A stretch of 64,000 nt of DNA, from the NCBI RefSeq assembly GCF_030849025.1, contig NZ_CP118224.1, forward strand, positions 2,787,001-2,851,000. Direction: 5' to 3'. Both the position numbers and the translations under genes were made by a program. The notes under the pieces are model-generated. The model did not search any database, was not told where the DNA came from, and worked only from the letters and a program-made list of their open reading frames with translations. Position 1 is the stretch's first letter, and every line of letters begins with the position of its first letter. Of the stretch, positions 9,027 through 17,151 are shown piece after piece. Source of the stretch: Oceanimonas pelagia (GTDB taxonomy: Bacteria; Pseudomonadota; Gammaproteobacteria; Enterobacterales; Aeromonadaceae).

Positions 9027-10292
9027 TTACTTGCTGCGGGCCGGCTCGGCAGCCTCGATGCTGTCCGGGTTGCCTTCAAGCTTGGCCACTATGGTATTGA
9101 CGGCGGTGTCGCCCACCACGTTGGACGAGGTGCAGAACATGTCGTTGATCCGGTCCACCGCCATGATGATGGCCATGGCTTCCACCGGCAGGCCCATCTG
9201 GTGCAGCAACACGCCGGCCATGACCACGGCGCCACCGGGCACACCACCCACACCCACCGACATCAGCAGCACGGTAATGCCCACGGTCAGCAGATCACCG
9301 GCAGGAATCGGCGTACCGGAGATATTGGCGGCAAAGATCGCGGCCAGAGTAATGTAAATGGCAGAGCCGGACATGTTGATGGTGGCGCCCAGGGGCACAC
9401 CAAAGCCGGCAATGGCGCGGGAGACGCCCAGTTTCTCGGTGAGAGTACGCATGGTCACCGGAATGGTGGCGTTGGAGCTGGCGGTAGACAGGGAGAACAG
9501 CAGCTGCTCCCGGGTCGCCTGGCGGAACACGCCCGGCTTGATGCCGGTGGTCATCCACACCGCCAGCGGGTATACCACCAGGATCCAGAACGCCAGCACC
9601 ATCACCACCATGGCCACATAACCGGCCACCGACATCAGGGTATCCGCTTCCAGGGTGGCACCCAGGCTTATCATCAGCGCGAACACACCGTAAGGGGCCA
9701 GGGTCATTACCAGGCCCACCAGTTTCATCATCACCTCGTTGGCCATGCGGAAGGCGCGGGCCGCCGGAGCCGCGGTGGCGCCCAGGCCCTGAATGGCCAG
9801 GCCGGTGAGAATGGCCATAAAGATGATTTGCAGCATGTCGCCGGAGGCAAAGGCCTGTACCGGGTTGCTGGGCACGATATTCACCAGCATGGCGCCCAGA
9901 TCCGGGGTTTCGGTGGTGGTCAGCTCCACGGCACCGGTGGCACCGTGGGGCAGAGTGGCACCCAGGCCGGGCTGGAAGATCACACCCACCAGAATGGCGG
10001 CGGCGATCGACAGCATGGTGTTGACGATATACAAACCAAAGGTCTTGCTGCCCAGACGGCCGAAGCTGGCGATATCCCGCAGCTCACAGATGCCGGTGAC
10101 AATGGAGATGTAAACCAGCGGCACCACCATCAGCTTGATCAGTGACACGAACATGCCGCCCAGGCCCTCGGCCAGGCCCACCAGCCCGTCGTTAAGCAGG
10201 GAAACATCCTTGAACAGATACTGGATGGCACTGCCGATCAGCAGGCCAACAAAAAGCCCGGTAAAAATCCGGGTGGAAAGAGAGCCTTTCAT
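9027..10292 (-). CDS. DAACS-family sodium or proton/amino acid symporter with altered substrate site
   Basis: Member of the glutamate/dicarboxylate:cation symporter fold, 421 residues with eight membrane segments and two re-entrant hairpins. The HP1 region reads STASSNATIP and the usual NMDGT is NMSGS. In the helix-8 motif, the D-M-x-R-T of acidic-substrate carriers reads DMFCT (Cys at about residue 387), so the Arg that binds the side-chain carboxylate is missing. That points to a neutral amino acid rather than glutamate or C4-dicarboxylates. The start ATG at 10290-10292 follows GAGGA; an upstream in-frame start lacks a ribosome site. Confidence 0.9.
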   Translation of the reverse strand: MKGSLSTRIFTGLFVGLLIGSAIQYLFKDVSLLNDGLVGLAEGLGGMFVSLIKLMVVPLVYISIVTGICELRDIASFGRLGSKTFGLYIVNTMLSIAAAILVGVIFQPGLGATLPHGATGAVELTTTETPDLGAMLVNIVPSNPVQAFASGDMLQIIFMAILTGLAIQGLGATAAPAARAFRMANEVMMKLVGLVMTLAPYGVFALMISLGATLEADTLMSVAGYVAMVVMVLAFWILVVYPLAVWMTTGIKPGVFRQATREQLLFSLSTASSNATIPVTMRTLTEKLGVSRAIAGFGVPLGATINMSGSAIYITLAAIFAANISGTPIPAGDLLTVGITVLLMSVGVGGVPGGAVVMAGVLLHQMGLPVEAMAIIMAVDRINDMFCTSSNVVGDTAVNTIVAKLEGNPDSIEAAEPARSK

Positions 10293-10434
10293 TACTACGT
10301 CCTCAGAAAAAGCCAAATCATTTATCTGCTGTTTGTAATTTTTGTAGATAACTTAACCAGTCACTTACTAAGCGCCCGGATTTTACATTCAAAAAACAGC
10401 GCAGCAACCATAATGATCCACTGGCAAGCATTTC

Positions 10435-10452
10435 GCGTGATCCACCTCACAA
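10435..10452. promoter_or_regulatory. Candidate CRP/FNR-family binding site
   Basis: CGTGATCCACCTCACA carries GTGA-N6-TCAC with the correct CRP spacing and AT-rich flanks. It lies between the divergent transporter and M24-hydrolase genes, about 145 bases before the former and 220 before the latter, so either or both could be catabolite-controlled. Confidence 0.5.
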
Positions 10453-10527
10453 AAAGTGCAATATTTAAAAAACTTTTAAGGTTTTTCACGGCAACACTCA
10501 GGAAACATATGAATCCCGTCACAATAC

Positions 10528-10662
10528 GACCGGGACGGTGGCGGCAGGCAGCAAGGCCCGGTCCGCTGGCCGGGGGCGGAAAGCCGGCCGATTTGACACT
10601 CATCGGCCGGCTGAACTGTACTGGGGTGAGTCCCGCTAGCGGGCCCTTACACTCACACAGGG
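10528..10662 (+). promoter_or_regulatory. Structured 5' leader with three stem-loops before the DoeA-like gene
   Basis: Three consecutive inverted repeats occupy the 140 bases before the start codon. The first is GACCGGG/CCCGGTC (10528-10534 with 10557-10563). The second is an 11-bp perfect stem AGCCGGCCGAT/ATCGGCCGGCT with a 9-base loop (10582-10612). The third is GTGAGT/ACTCAC (10626-10656) enclosing the palindrome CCCGCTAGCGGG. None is followed by a U-run, so they are not ordinary terminators. The layout does not match a riboswitch class I recognise. With the CRP-like site, it accounts for most of the 377-base gap 10293-10669. Confidence 0.45.
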
Positions 10663-10669
10663 GGCAGCC

Positions 10670-11857
10670 ATGCACACACAGATCCCCGCTTTTTCATACG
10701 AGGAGTATCAGCAGCGCCTAGCCAGAGTCAGGGCCGACATGCTGACACGCGATATTCAGACCCTGATCGTGCACGACCCGGCCAACATCGCCTGGCTGAC
10801 CGGTTACGACGGCTGGTCCTTTTATACACCTCAGGCGGCGGTGGTACACCTGGACGGCGAGCCGCTGTGGTTTGGCCGGCAGATGGATGCCAACGGCGCC
10901 CGCCGCACCGTCTGGCTGCAGGAAGAGAACATTCTGTGGTACCCGGACTACTACGTGATGAACCCGCCGATGAACGCCATGGAATACCTGGCCAACCAGT
11001 ATCTCAAACCCCATGACCGGGGTTATGGCCGTATCGGCATTGAAATGGACAATTATTACTTTACGCCGGCGGCCTGGCAGGCCCTGCACGACAACCTGCC
11101 CGATGCCGAGCTGGTGGACGCCACCGCCCTGGTCAACTGGTGCCGGGCCATCAAGTCGGAGACCGAGCTGCGCTACATGCGCATTGCCGCCCGCATTGTG
11201 GAGCGCATGCACGCCGCCGCGCTGGACATGATCGAGCCGGGGCTGCCCAAGCACCTGCTGGTGGCGGAAATCTACCGGGTGGCCATGGAAGGGTACGAGG
11301 GGCACTTTGGCGATTATCCGTCCATTGTGCCCATGCTGCCCTCGGGCGCGGATGCCTCGGCACCACACCTGACCTGGGACAACCGGCCCTTTTGCCGGGA
11401 TCAGGGCACCTTTTTTGAGCTGGCGGGCTGCCACCGGCGCTATCACTGCGTGCTGTCGCGCACCATTTACCTGGGCCGGCCCACCGACAACTTTCTGCGT
11501 GCCGAAGAAGCGCTGAATGCCGGGCTGGAAGCCGGGCTGGCGGCGGCCCAGCCCGGCAACCGCTGTGCCGACATCGCCAACGCCCTCAACGCCACCCTCG
11601 CCAGGTACGGGTTTGATCGGGAGGGTGCCCGTTGCGGCTATCCCATTGGCATGAGCTACCCACCGGACTGGGGCGAACGCAGCATGAGCCTGCGCAACAC
11701 CGACAACACCCTGCTGGAGCCGGGCATGACCTTTCACTTCATGCCCGGGCTGTGGCTGGATGACTGGGGCATGGAAACCACCGAAAGCATCGTGATCACC
11801 AGCAATGGCGGCGAACCCCTGTGTCATTACCCACGCCGGCTGTTTGTAAAAAGGTGA
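10670..11857 (+). CDS. doeA: M24 creatinase-like hydrolase, probable ectoine hydrolase (DoeA/EutD type)
   Basis: Pita-bread-fold protein of 395 residues: N-terminal creatinase domain (about 1-165), then an M24 domain. The usual metal ligands of M24 peptidases are replaced (SRT instead of DITRT, MPG instead of EPG), as in metal-independent creatinase and DoeA. The segment YPIGMSYPPDWGER is the DoeA/EutD signature as I recall it. DoeA opens ectoine to N-acetyl-diaminobutyrate for use as carbon and nitrogen source. The next gene is an Lrp-type regulator like DoeX, which supports the call. No doeB is present in the window, so the full pathway is not shown here. Confidence 0.75.
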   Translation: MHTQIPAFSYEEYQQRLARVRADMLTRDIQTLIVHDPANIAWLTGYDGWSFYTPQAAVVHLDGEPLWFGRQMDANGARRTVWLQEENILWYPDYYVMNPPMNAMEYLANQYLKPHDRGYGRIGIEMDNYYFTPAAWQALHDNLPDAELVDATALVNWCRAIKSETELRYMRIAARIVERMHAAALDMIEPGLPKHLLVAEIYRVAMEGYEGHFGDYPSIVPMLPSGADASAPHLTWDNRPFCRDQGTFFELAGCHRRYHCVLSRTIYLGRPTDNFLRAEEALNAGLEAGLAAAQPGNRCADIANALNATLARYGFDREGARCGYPIGMSYPPDWGERSMSLRNTDNTLLEPGMTFHFMPGLWLDDWGMETTESIVITSNGGEPLCHYPRRLFVKR

Positions 11858-11864
11858 CGATGCC

Positions 11865-12356
11865 ATGAACGTGATAAAGGGCGGCACCGTGCGACTGGAT
11901 CGTTACGATATTCGGATACTGCAGATATTGCAGCGCCGGGGCCGCATTACCAAGTCGGCCCTGGCCGAGGCCATCAACCTGTCGGTCAGCCCCTGCTGGG
12001 AACGGGTAAAACGGCTGGAGCAGGCCGGCATCATTCGCGGCTATGGCGCCGTGATCGACACCGGCCTACTGCAAAACCGCACCTCGGTGCTGGTGGAGGT
12101 CAGCCTGGGCCGGCACAGTGCCGAGGCCATGCGCCGGTTTGAGCGGGCCATGCAGGACTGTGACAAGGTTACCGACTGCTATGCCACCGGCGGCGGCGTG
12201 GATTATGTGCTGAAGGTCATCTGTGACGACATCGATCAGTATCAGCGCCTGATCGACCACTGGCTGGCCGCCGACCTCGGCATAGAGCGCTACTACACCT
12301 ACATAGTGACCAAAACCGTCAAGCAGCAGCCGCTGATGCCCTCGCTGCCGGAATGA
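11865..12356 (+). CDS. doeX: Lrp/AsnC-family regulator, DoeX-like
   Basis: Feast/famine regulator of 163 residues: N-terminal HTH (LDRYDIRILQILQRRGRI, then SVSPCWERVKRLEQAGII) and a C-terminal RAM ligand domain. It starts 7 bases after the M24 hydrolase gene with AAGGTGA as ribosome site; a GTG at 11889 also has an AAAGG site and cannot be excluded. In ectoine-degrading bacteria, DoeX is the Lrp-type regulator coupled to doeA, so this is likely the local controller. Confidence 0.8.
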   Translation: MNVIKGGTVRLDRYDIRILQILQRRGRITKSALAEAINLSVSPCWERVKRLEQAGIIRGYGAVIDTGLLQNRTSVLVEVSLGRHSAEAMRRFERAMQDCDKVTDCYATGGGVDYVLKVICDDIDQYQRLIDHWLAADLGIERYYTYIVTKTVKQQPLMPSLPE

Positions 12357-12378
12357 AAAGGGGCCCTTGGGCCCCTTG
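12357..12378 (-). terminator. Terminator of the aminotransferase gene
   Basis: Read on the minus strand, the hairpin GGGGCCC-AAG-GGGCCCC is followed by TTTT. It sits between the two convergent genes directly after the aminotransferase stop. Confidence 0.65.
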
Positions 12379-12381
12379 CGG

Positions 12382-13560
12382 TTACAGTATCTGGCGGATC
12401 ACCCGGCCAAACCGGCCGATGCCCTCTTCAATAGTGGCGGCATCGGATCCGGAATAACTGAAGCGGGCGGTGTTGAGAATGTCCGGACGCACATAGAAGG
12501 GCCGGCCGGGCACAAAAGCCACGTTTTCCTTGATGGACAGGTTGAACAGCTCCATGGCGCTGATGTGCTCGGGCAGGCGCAGCCACAGGAACATGCCACC
12601 TTCCGGGCGGGTAAAGTCCAGCCCCGGGCAATGGCGCAGCAGCGCCTGCTCCATGGCCTTTTTCTGCTCGCCGTACACGGTGCGAATGCGGTCAATATGG
12701 GCATCCAGGCTGTTGTCCTGCAGGTAGCTGTACAGCACCTGCTGCACGAAGCCGTTGGTATGCAGATCGGAGGCCTGCTTGGCGATGGTGAGCTTCTGGC
12801 GCAGCCAGTCGGGCACCAGCATCCAGCCCAGACGGAAGGACGGCACCACCACCTTGGAGAAGGAGCCCAGCAGCACCACGTTTTCCGGCGCCAGTTTGGC
12901 AATGGGCGGCAGATGTTCGCCTTCAAAGCGCAGCTCACCGTAGGGGTTGTCTTCCACCATCAGCACATTGTGGCGCACCAGACGCTCGGCCACCGCCTGA
13001 CGTTTTTCCAGGCTGTAGCTCAGACCCGACGGATTCTGAAAGTTGGTTACCCCGTACATCAGCCGGGCGTGACCGGGCTCGGCCAGCAACGCGTCCAGCT
13101 CGTTCAGATCCGGGCCGTCATCATTCAGCGACACGCCCTGAAACGCCGGCTGATACACCGACAGCGCCTGAATGGCGCCCAGGTAGCCGGGCTCCTCGAT
13201 GATCAGCCTGGAACCCTCGTCCACCAGTACCTTGCCAATCAGATCCAGCGCCTGCTGGGAGCCGTTGGTGATCAGAATATTGTCGGGGTTCACCACCATG
13301 CCATGCTGGCTGCGGTAGCGCTCGGCAATGTACTCCCGCAACGGGCCAAAGCCCTCGGTGGCCGCATATTGCAGCGCACCGTTGCCCTTGTTCTGCAGCA
13401 CCTTGGCGGTGGCCACTTCCAGTGCTTCGCTCGGAAAGAATTCGGGGTTGGGCAGGCCGCCGGCAAAGGAGATCACTTCCGGATTGACGGCAACTTTCAG
13501 TATTTCTCGAATAAAGGAAGGCTCTACCTTGGCAAAGCGCTGGGCAAAAAACGGCTGCAT
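12382..13560 (-). CDS. PLP-dependent aminotransferase, LysN/2-aminoadipate type
   Basis: Fold-type I class I/II aminotransferase of 392 residues. The pyridoxal-phosphate lysine is in SFSKVVVPSFRLGW, the Asn-Pro segment is in FQNPSGLSY and the C-terminal carboxylate Arg is in NTARFSYS. Closest overall layout is to the LysN/ARO8-like group that handles 2-aminoadipate, aromatic or branched-chain amino acids; the exact substrate cannot be read. It is convergent with the Lrp regulator and divergent from mutY, so it is its own unit. Confidence 0.88.
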   Translation of the reverse strand: MQPFFAQRFAKVEPSFIREILKVAVNPEVISFAGGLPNPEFFPSEALEVATAKVLQNKGNGALQYAATEGFGPLREYIAERYRSQHGMVVNPDNILITNGSQQALDLIGKVLVDEGSRLIIEEPGYLGAIQALSVYQPAFQGVSLNDDGPDLNELDALLAEPGHARLMYGVTNFQNPSGLSYSLEKRQAVAERLVRHNVLMVEDNPYGELRFEGEHLPPIAKLAPENVVLLGSFSKVVVPSFRLGWMLVPDWLRQKLTIAKQASDLHTNGFVQQVLYSYLQDNSLDAHIDRIRTVYGEQKKAMEQALLRHCPGLDFTRPEGGMFLWLRLPEHISAMELFNLSIKENVAFVPGRPFYVRPDILNTARFSYSGSDAATIEEGIGRFGRVIRQIL

Positions 13561-13690
13561 AGGGGTCTCTCTGAATTACCACGTGGCGGGCGCCAACAAA
13601 ACCTTTCTTTTGTATCAGAAAACATCGCAATAACAAACCATAAACACCACCCGGTTTGCGCCCCGGCCCGGCTTGTGGTCGAATGCTCCC

Positions 13691-14770
13691 ATGCCAAACC
13701 ACGCAACCATTCCAGTGAACCGCCTTTCCTTTTCCCAACGCATTCTGGCCTGGCACGAGCTGCACGGCCGAAAGACCCTGCCCTGGCAGTTAAACAAGAC
13801 TCCCTACCGGGTATGGGTGTCGGAAATCATGCTGCAACAAACCCAGGTCGGCACCGTGATCCCTTACTACCAGCGCTTTATGGCACGCTTTCCCGATGTG
13901 GTCAGCCTGGCCGATGCCGATCAGGACGAAGTGCTGCACCTCTGGACCGGCCTGGGCTACTACGCCCGCGCCCGCAACCTGCACAAGGCCGCCCGGGTCA
14001 TTCGCGATCACTATAACGGACGTTTTCCCGAGCGCTTTGAGGAAGTACTGGGCCTGCCCGGCATCGGCCGCTCCACCGCCGGCGCCGTGTTGTCGCTGTC
14101 TTTGGGTCAGCATCACGGCATTCTCGACGGCAACGTCAAGCGGGTGCTGACCCGCTGGCTGGGGCAGAAAGGCTGGCCGGGAAAAAAGGAAGTGGAAAAC
14201 GCGCTCTGGGACAAGGTGGCCGAGCTCACCCCCGCCGACGGCGTGAGCCAGTACAACCAGGCCATGATGGACATGGGCGCCACCATCTGCACCCGCAGCA
14301 AGCCCGCCTGCGAGCGCTGCCCGGTGAGCACCGACTGCCGGGCGCGACAGCTGGGCACCCCCACCGCCTTTCCCGAGCCCAAGCCGAAAAAGACGATACA
14401 GCCGGAAAAGCGCGCCTGCTTTGCGCTGCTGCAAAGCGGCGACCAGCTGCTGCTGGTGCAGCGCCCGCCGCAGGGGCTGTGGGGCGGACTCTACTGTTTT
14501 CCGGAATTTACCGACGAAGACGACATGCGCCGCTGGCTGACCCGTTTTCCCGAGGCCGGCGAGCCCGAGCCTCTGCCCGGCTTTCGCCATACCTTCAGCC
14601 ATTTTCATCTCGACATCAGCCCCTGGCGGGTGCAATTGCCGCACATTCCCGCCGAGGTCATGGCGGGTGACGAGCGTCTTTGGTATAACTTGCGTCAACC
14701 GGCACCGGTTGGCCTGGCAGCCGCCACCAAAAAGCTGCTCGCCTACCCGCAACTGCACAAGAGGACATGA
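13691..14770 (+). CDS. mutY: Adenine DNA glycosylase MutY
   Basis: Removes adenine opposite 8-oxoguanine. The catalytic Glu is in [10 protein letters not shown], the helix-hairpin-helix is [12 protein letters not shown], the catalytic Asp is in LDGNVKRVL, and the Fe-S cysteines follow C-x6-C-x2-C-x5-C near residue 200. A NUDIX-like C-terminal domain for 8-oxoG recognition follows. The start ATG at 13691 is the best of several without clear ribosome site (TTG 13673 and GTG 13715 are alternatives). It overlaps yggX by one base. Confidence 0.94.
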   Translation: MPNHATIPVNRLSFSQRILAWHELHGRKTLPWQLNKTPYRVWVSEIMLQQTQVGTVIPYYQRFMARFPDVVSLADADQDEVLHLWTGLGYYARARNLHKAARVIRDHYNGRFPERFEEVLGLPGIGRSTAGAVLSLSLGQHHGILDGNVKRVLTRWLGQKGWPGKKEVENALWDKVAELTPADGVSQYNQAMMDMGATICTRSKPACERCPVSTDCRARQLGTPTAFPEPKPKKTIQPEKRACFALLQSGDQLLLVQRPPQGLWGGLYCFPEFTDEDDMRRWLTRFPEAGEPEPLPGFRHTFSHFHLDISPWRVQLPHIPAEVMAGDERLWYNLRQPAPVGLAAATKKLLAYPQLHKRT

Positions 14771-15045
14771 TGAGCCGAACCATTTTTTGCCAGCGTTTAC
14801 AAAAAGAAGCCGAAGGTCTGGACTTTCAGATGTATCCGGGTGAACTGGGCAAACGCATTTACGACAACATCTCCAAGGAAGCCTGGTCCGAATGGCAGAA
14901 GAAGCAGACCATGCTGATCAACGAGAAAAAGCTGAACATGATGAACGCCGAGCATCGCCAGCTGCTCGAAAAGGAAATGATCGCCTACCTGTTTGAGGGC
15001 GCCGACGTCAACATTGAAGGCTACACCCCGCCATCCGGCAATTAA
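14770..15045 (+). CDS. yggX: Fe(2+)-trafficking protein YggX
   Basis: Small cytosolic protein that protects Fe-S clusters from oxidation. The product begins MSRTIFC and contains [19 protein letters not shown], both family hallmarks, in 91 residues, the same as E. coli. The second of two adjacent ATGs (14770) is chosen because GAGGA lies too close to the first. Co-transcribed with mutY, as in most gammaproteobacteria. Confidence 0.96.
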   Translation: MSRTIFCQRLQKEAEGLDFQMYPGELGKRIYDNISKEAWSEWQKKQTMLINEKKLNMMNAEHRQLLEKEMIAYLFEGADVNIEGYTPPSGN

Positions 15046-15098
15046 ATAGCCGCTTTGCTCACGCCTTGAGCGAACGCGTCCAGGGCCGGAAAAAGCGG

Positions 15099-15127
15099 TT
15101 GACTTGCCAGGGGCGATCGATTTAAAT
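15099..15127 (+). promoter_or_regulatory. tRNA-Phe array promoter
   Basis: TTGACT, 17 bases, TTAAAT, followed by the GC-rich stretch GACGCCCC typical of stringently controlled stable-RNA promoters. The first tRNA begins 12 bases after the -10 element. Confidence 0.75.
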
Positions 15128-15138
15128 GACGCCCCGTT

Positions 15139-15214
15139 GCCCAGATAGCTCAGTCGGTAGAGCAGGGGATTGAAAATCCCCGTGTCGGTGGTTCGATTCC
15201 GCCTCTGGGCACCA
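15139..15214 (+). tRNA. tRNA-Phe(GAA), copy 1
   Basis: 76 bases with cloverleaf, acceptor GCCCAGA/TCTGGGC, anticodon GAA in the loop TTGAAAA, TTCGATT T-loop and encoded CCA. First of three identical copies. Confidence 0.98.
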
Positions 15215-15246
15215 TTTTTTGGTGCCTTTTCAAGTAAAAGCCCAAC

Positions 15247-15322
15247 GCCCAGATAGCTCAGTCGGTAGAGCAGGGGATTGAAAATCCCCGTGTCGGTGGT
15301 TCGATTCCGCCTCTGGGCACCA
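15247..15322 (+). tRNA. tRNA-Phe(GAA), copy 2
   Basis: Identical to copy 1, preceded by a 32-base spacer that is repeated exactly before copy 3. Confidence 0.98.
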
Positions 15323-15354
15323 TTTTTTGGTGCCTTTTCAAGTAAAAGCCCAAC

Positions 15355-15430
15355 GCCCAGATAGCTCAGTCGGTAGAGCAGGGGATTGAAAATCCCCGTG
15401 TCGGTGGTTCGATTCCGCCTCTGGGCACCA
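15355..15430 (+). tRNA. tRNA-Phe(GAA), copy 3
   Basis: Identical to copies 1 and 2; followed directly by the array terminator. Confidence 0.98.
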
Positions 15431-15436
15431 TCTTCA

Positions 15437-15463
15437 AAGCCTCGCGCAAGCGGGGCTTTTTTG
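15437..15463 (+). terminator. Terminator of the tRNA-Phe array
   Basis: AAGCCTCGC-GCAA-GCGGGGCTT hairpin (one G-T pair) followed by TTTTTT. The bases from here to 15590 hold no other recognisable feature apart from the unidentified promoter of the next gene. Confidence 0.88.
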
Positions 15464-15590
15464 TATGTTCAGAAGCCGCTTCCCGGCCGGGTCTCCAATG
15501 TCACCATTCCGTAGCCGCCGGCCCATGCTCATGGTATTCCCGCCCAGTGTTTTCTAGGCTTGTATAAGGCCCCGGGCAAAGGATACTGCC

Positions 15591-16568
15591 ATGAGACTCT
15601 TGCTACTGCCCCTGCTGTTGTTGCCACTGGGGGTTGGCCATGCCGGTCACGAAGACGATAGCGATCTGCCCCACTGGGTGGAAGAAAAAATCACCCCCAT
15701 GCACGACAGCGTGACCAACTGGCTCGACAACAGCTCCCGCAACATTGACAATTTCTTTGGCACCGACGACAGCCTGACCATAGAAAACGGCTCTTATCTG
15801 CGTTTCAGCCAGGAATTTACCTGGCATGAACGGAACCGTTACGACTGGGATACCGCCCTGCGGGTGAAGCTGGATCTGCCCACCACCAAGGAGCGATTAC
15901 GCATACTGATTGAAAGCGACCCGGAAGAATCCCAGGGCAGCCTGGCCGAGCAGGGTGCCAACACCGCCCGCAGCAATAACAACTTCAGAACCGAAGACTT
16001 TCTGCTCGGCCTGCGCCGCCTCAGTGACAGGGACAAACGCCAAGACTGGCGCTTTGATGCCGGCGCCGGTATCAAGGTCAGGCTGCCCCTGGATCCTTAC
16101 GTGCGCTTTACCGGCGAGCGCCAGTGGCAGCTGAGCGACGGCCCCTGGATACTCGACTCCTGGAGCAGGGCCTCCTGGTTCAACGAAGAAGGTTACTCGG
16201 TGCGCAGCCGCTGGGATCTGGGCCGCCCGCTCAACGATATTTATCACCTGCGCTTTATTACCAATGTGCAGTGGCAGGAGGAGGTCGATACCCTGGAATA
16301 TTCCGAAGGCATTGAGCTCAACCAGCTGCTGGGCAGCCGCAGCGCCATTCGCTATGCCGTCGTGGCCGTGGGCCGCAGCGCATCGCACCCGCAGTTGTAC
16401 GACTATTACCTGCTCAGCCAGTACCGGCGCAACCTGCACCGGGAAATTCTGTTCGTGGATTTTATTCCCGAGGTGCACTTTCCCCGGGAGCAGAACTACG
16501 ATGCCGAGTTCGGCGTGACCCTGCGTTTTGAGCTGTTGTTCAGGGCGGATCTGTCCTGGGGCAGATAA
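15591..16568 (+). CDS. Predicted outer-membrane beta-barrel protein, unknown function
   Basis: 325 residues beginning with a clear signal peptide (MRLLLLPLLLLPLGVGHA). The mature part has a short acidic and helical start and then many alternating polar/hydrophobic stretches rich in Arg, Trp and Tyr, such as LRFITNVQWQEE and EVHFPREQNYDAEFGVTLRF, as in outer-membrane barrels. The last residues alternate in the same way but end in Arg rather than Phe. I do not recognise the family. It stands alone between the tRNA array and the cold-shock gene. Confidence 0.7.
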   Translation: MRLLLLPLLLLPLGVGHAGHEDDSDLPHWVEEKITPMHDSVTNWLDNSSRNIDNFFGTDDSLTIENGSYLRFSQEFTWHERNRYDWDTALRVKLDLPTTKERLRILIESDPEESQGSLAEQGANTARSNNNFRTEDFLLGLRRLSDRDKRQDWRFDAGAGIKVRLPLDPYVRFTGERQWQLSDGPWILDSWSRASWFNEEGYSVRSRWDLGRPLNDIYHLRFITNVQWQEEVDTLEYSEGIELNQLLGSRSAIRYAVVAVGRSASHPQLYDYYLLSQYRRNLHREILFVDFIPEVHFPREQNYDAEFGVTLRFELLFRADLSWGR

Positions 16569-16659
16569 ACAGCCGGGCGCGGCGCTGCGACGCCAGGCCG
16601 GTCGTGCACGGGGGTCGATGAAAGTTTTGTGAAGCCGTTACCGCTCACAAAAATACCTG

Positions 16660-16687
16660 TTGACCCCCATCAGGTAACCGGTTAGAG
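16660..16687 (+). promoter_or_regulatory. Candidate cold-shock gene promoter
   Basis: TTGACC, 16 bases, TTAGAG. It would produce a leader of about 130 bases before the cold-shock start codon, a length typical of cspA-type mRNAs whose leaders act in cold induction. Confidence 0.45.
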
Positions 16688-16822
16688 TGATTTCGGCTCT
16701 GAGAATACCGCTGAATTTATGTTCATTACGAAGTTCCTAGTAGTACCTCGTCCTGTATTTCATAAGTCAAGGCCGTGTTTTCAAGTCGATTTCTCAAGCA
16801 AGTTTGTTTACAGGATTTAGGT

Positions 16823-17032
16823 ATGTCTAACACTGTTAAAGGTAAAGTAAAGTTCTTCAATGAAGCCAAAGGTTTCGGTTTCATCGAGCAAGAGCAAGGC
16901 CCTGACGTATTCGTACACTTCAGCGCCATCCAGACTCCGGGCTTCAAGACCCTGGCTGAAGGTCAGTCCGTTGAGTTCACCGTAGCCCAAGGCCAGAAAG
17001 GTCCTCAGGCTGAAAACGTAGTTCCTCTGTAA
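16823..17032 (+). CDS. Cold-shock domain protein (CspA family)
   Basis: 69-residue single cold-shock domain RNA chaperone. RNP1 (KGFGFIEQ) and RNP2 (DVFVHFSAI) are intact. The start ATG at 16823 gives the standard [13 protein letters not shown]; a frame extension to 16775 is untranslated leader. The long AT-rich leader (about 16690-16822) suggests cold-regulated mRNA stability, but the paralogue class (constitutive or cold-induced) cannot be fixed from sequence. Confidence 0.95.
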   Translation: MSNTVKGKVKFFNEAKGFGFIEQEQGPDVFVHFSAIQTPGFKTLAEGQSVEFTVAQGQKGPQAENVVPL

Positions 17033-17056
17033 GAGACTTCGTTCATAAAGAATTCC

Positions 17057-17085
17057 AAAGCCGCGCTTTCAAGCGCGGCTTTTTT
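17057..17085 (+). terminator. Terminator of the cold-shock gene
   Basis: AAAGCCGCGCTT-TC-AAGCGCGGCTTT, a 12-bp perfect stem, followed by a T-run. Confidence 0.92.
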
Positions 17086-17151
17086 GTATTCGGACAAAAG
17101 CGCCGCTCGCGACGTTATACTGCTAGCGAGTATTCAAACTAGGCGGACTTC

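Larger units (their letters stand above)
15139..15430 (+). repeat. Tandem tRNA-Phe repeat, 108-base unit
   Basis: Each unit is one tRNA plus a 32-base spacer; starts at 15139, 15247 and 15355 are exactly 108 apart, and both spacers are identical. This perfect identity points to recent tandem duplication or ongoing homogenisation. Confidence 0.95.
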
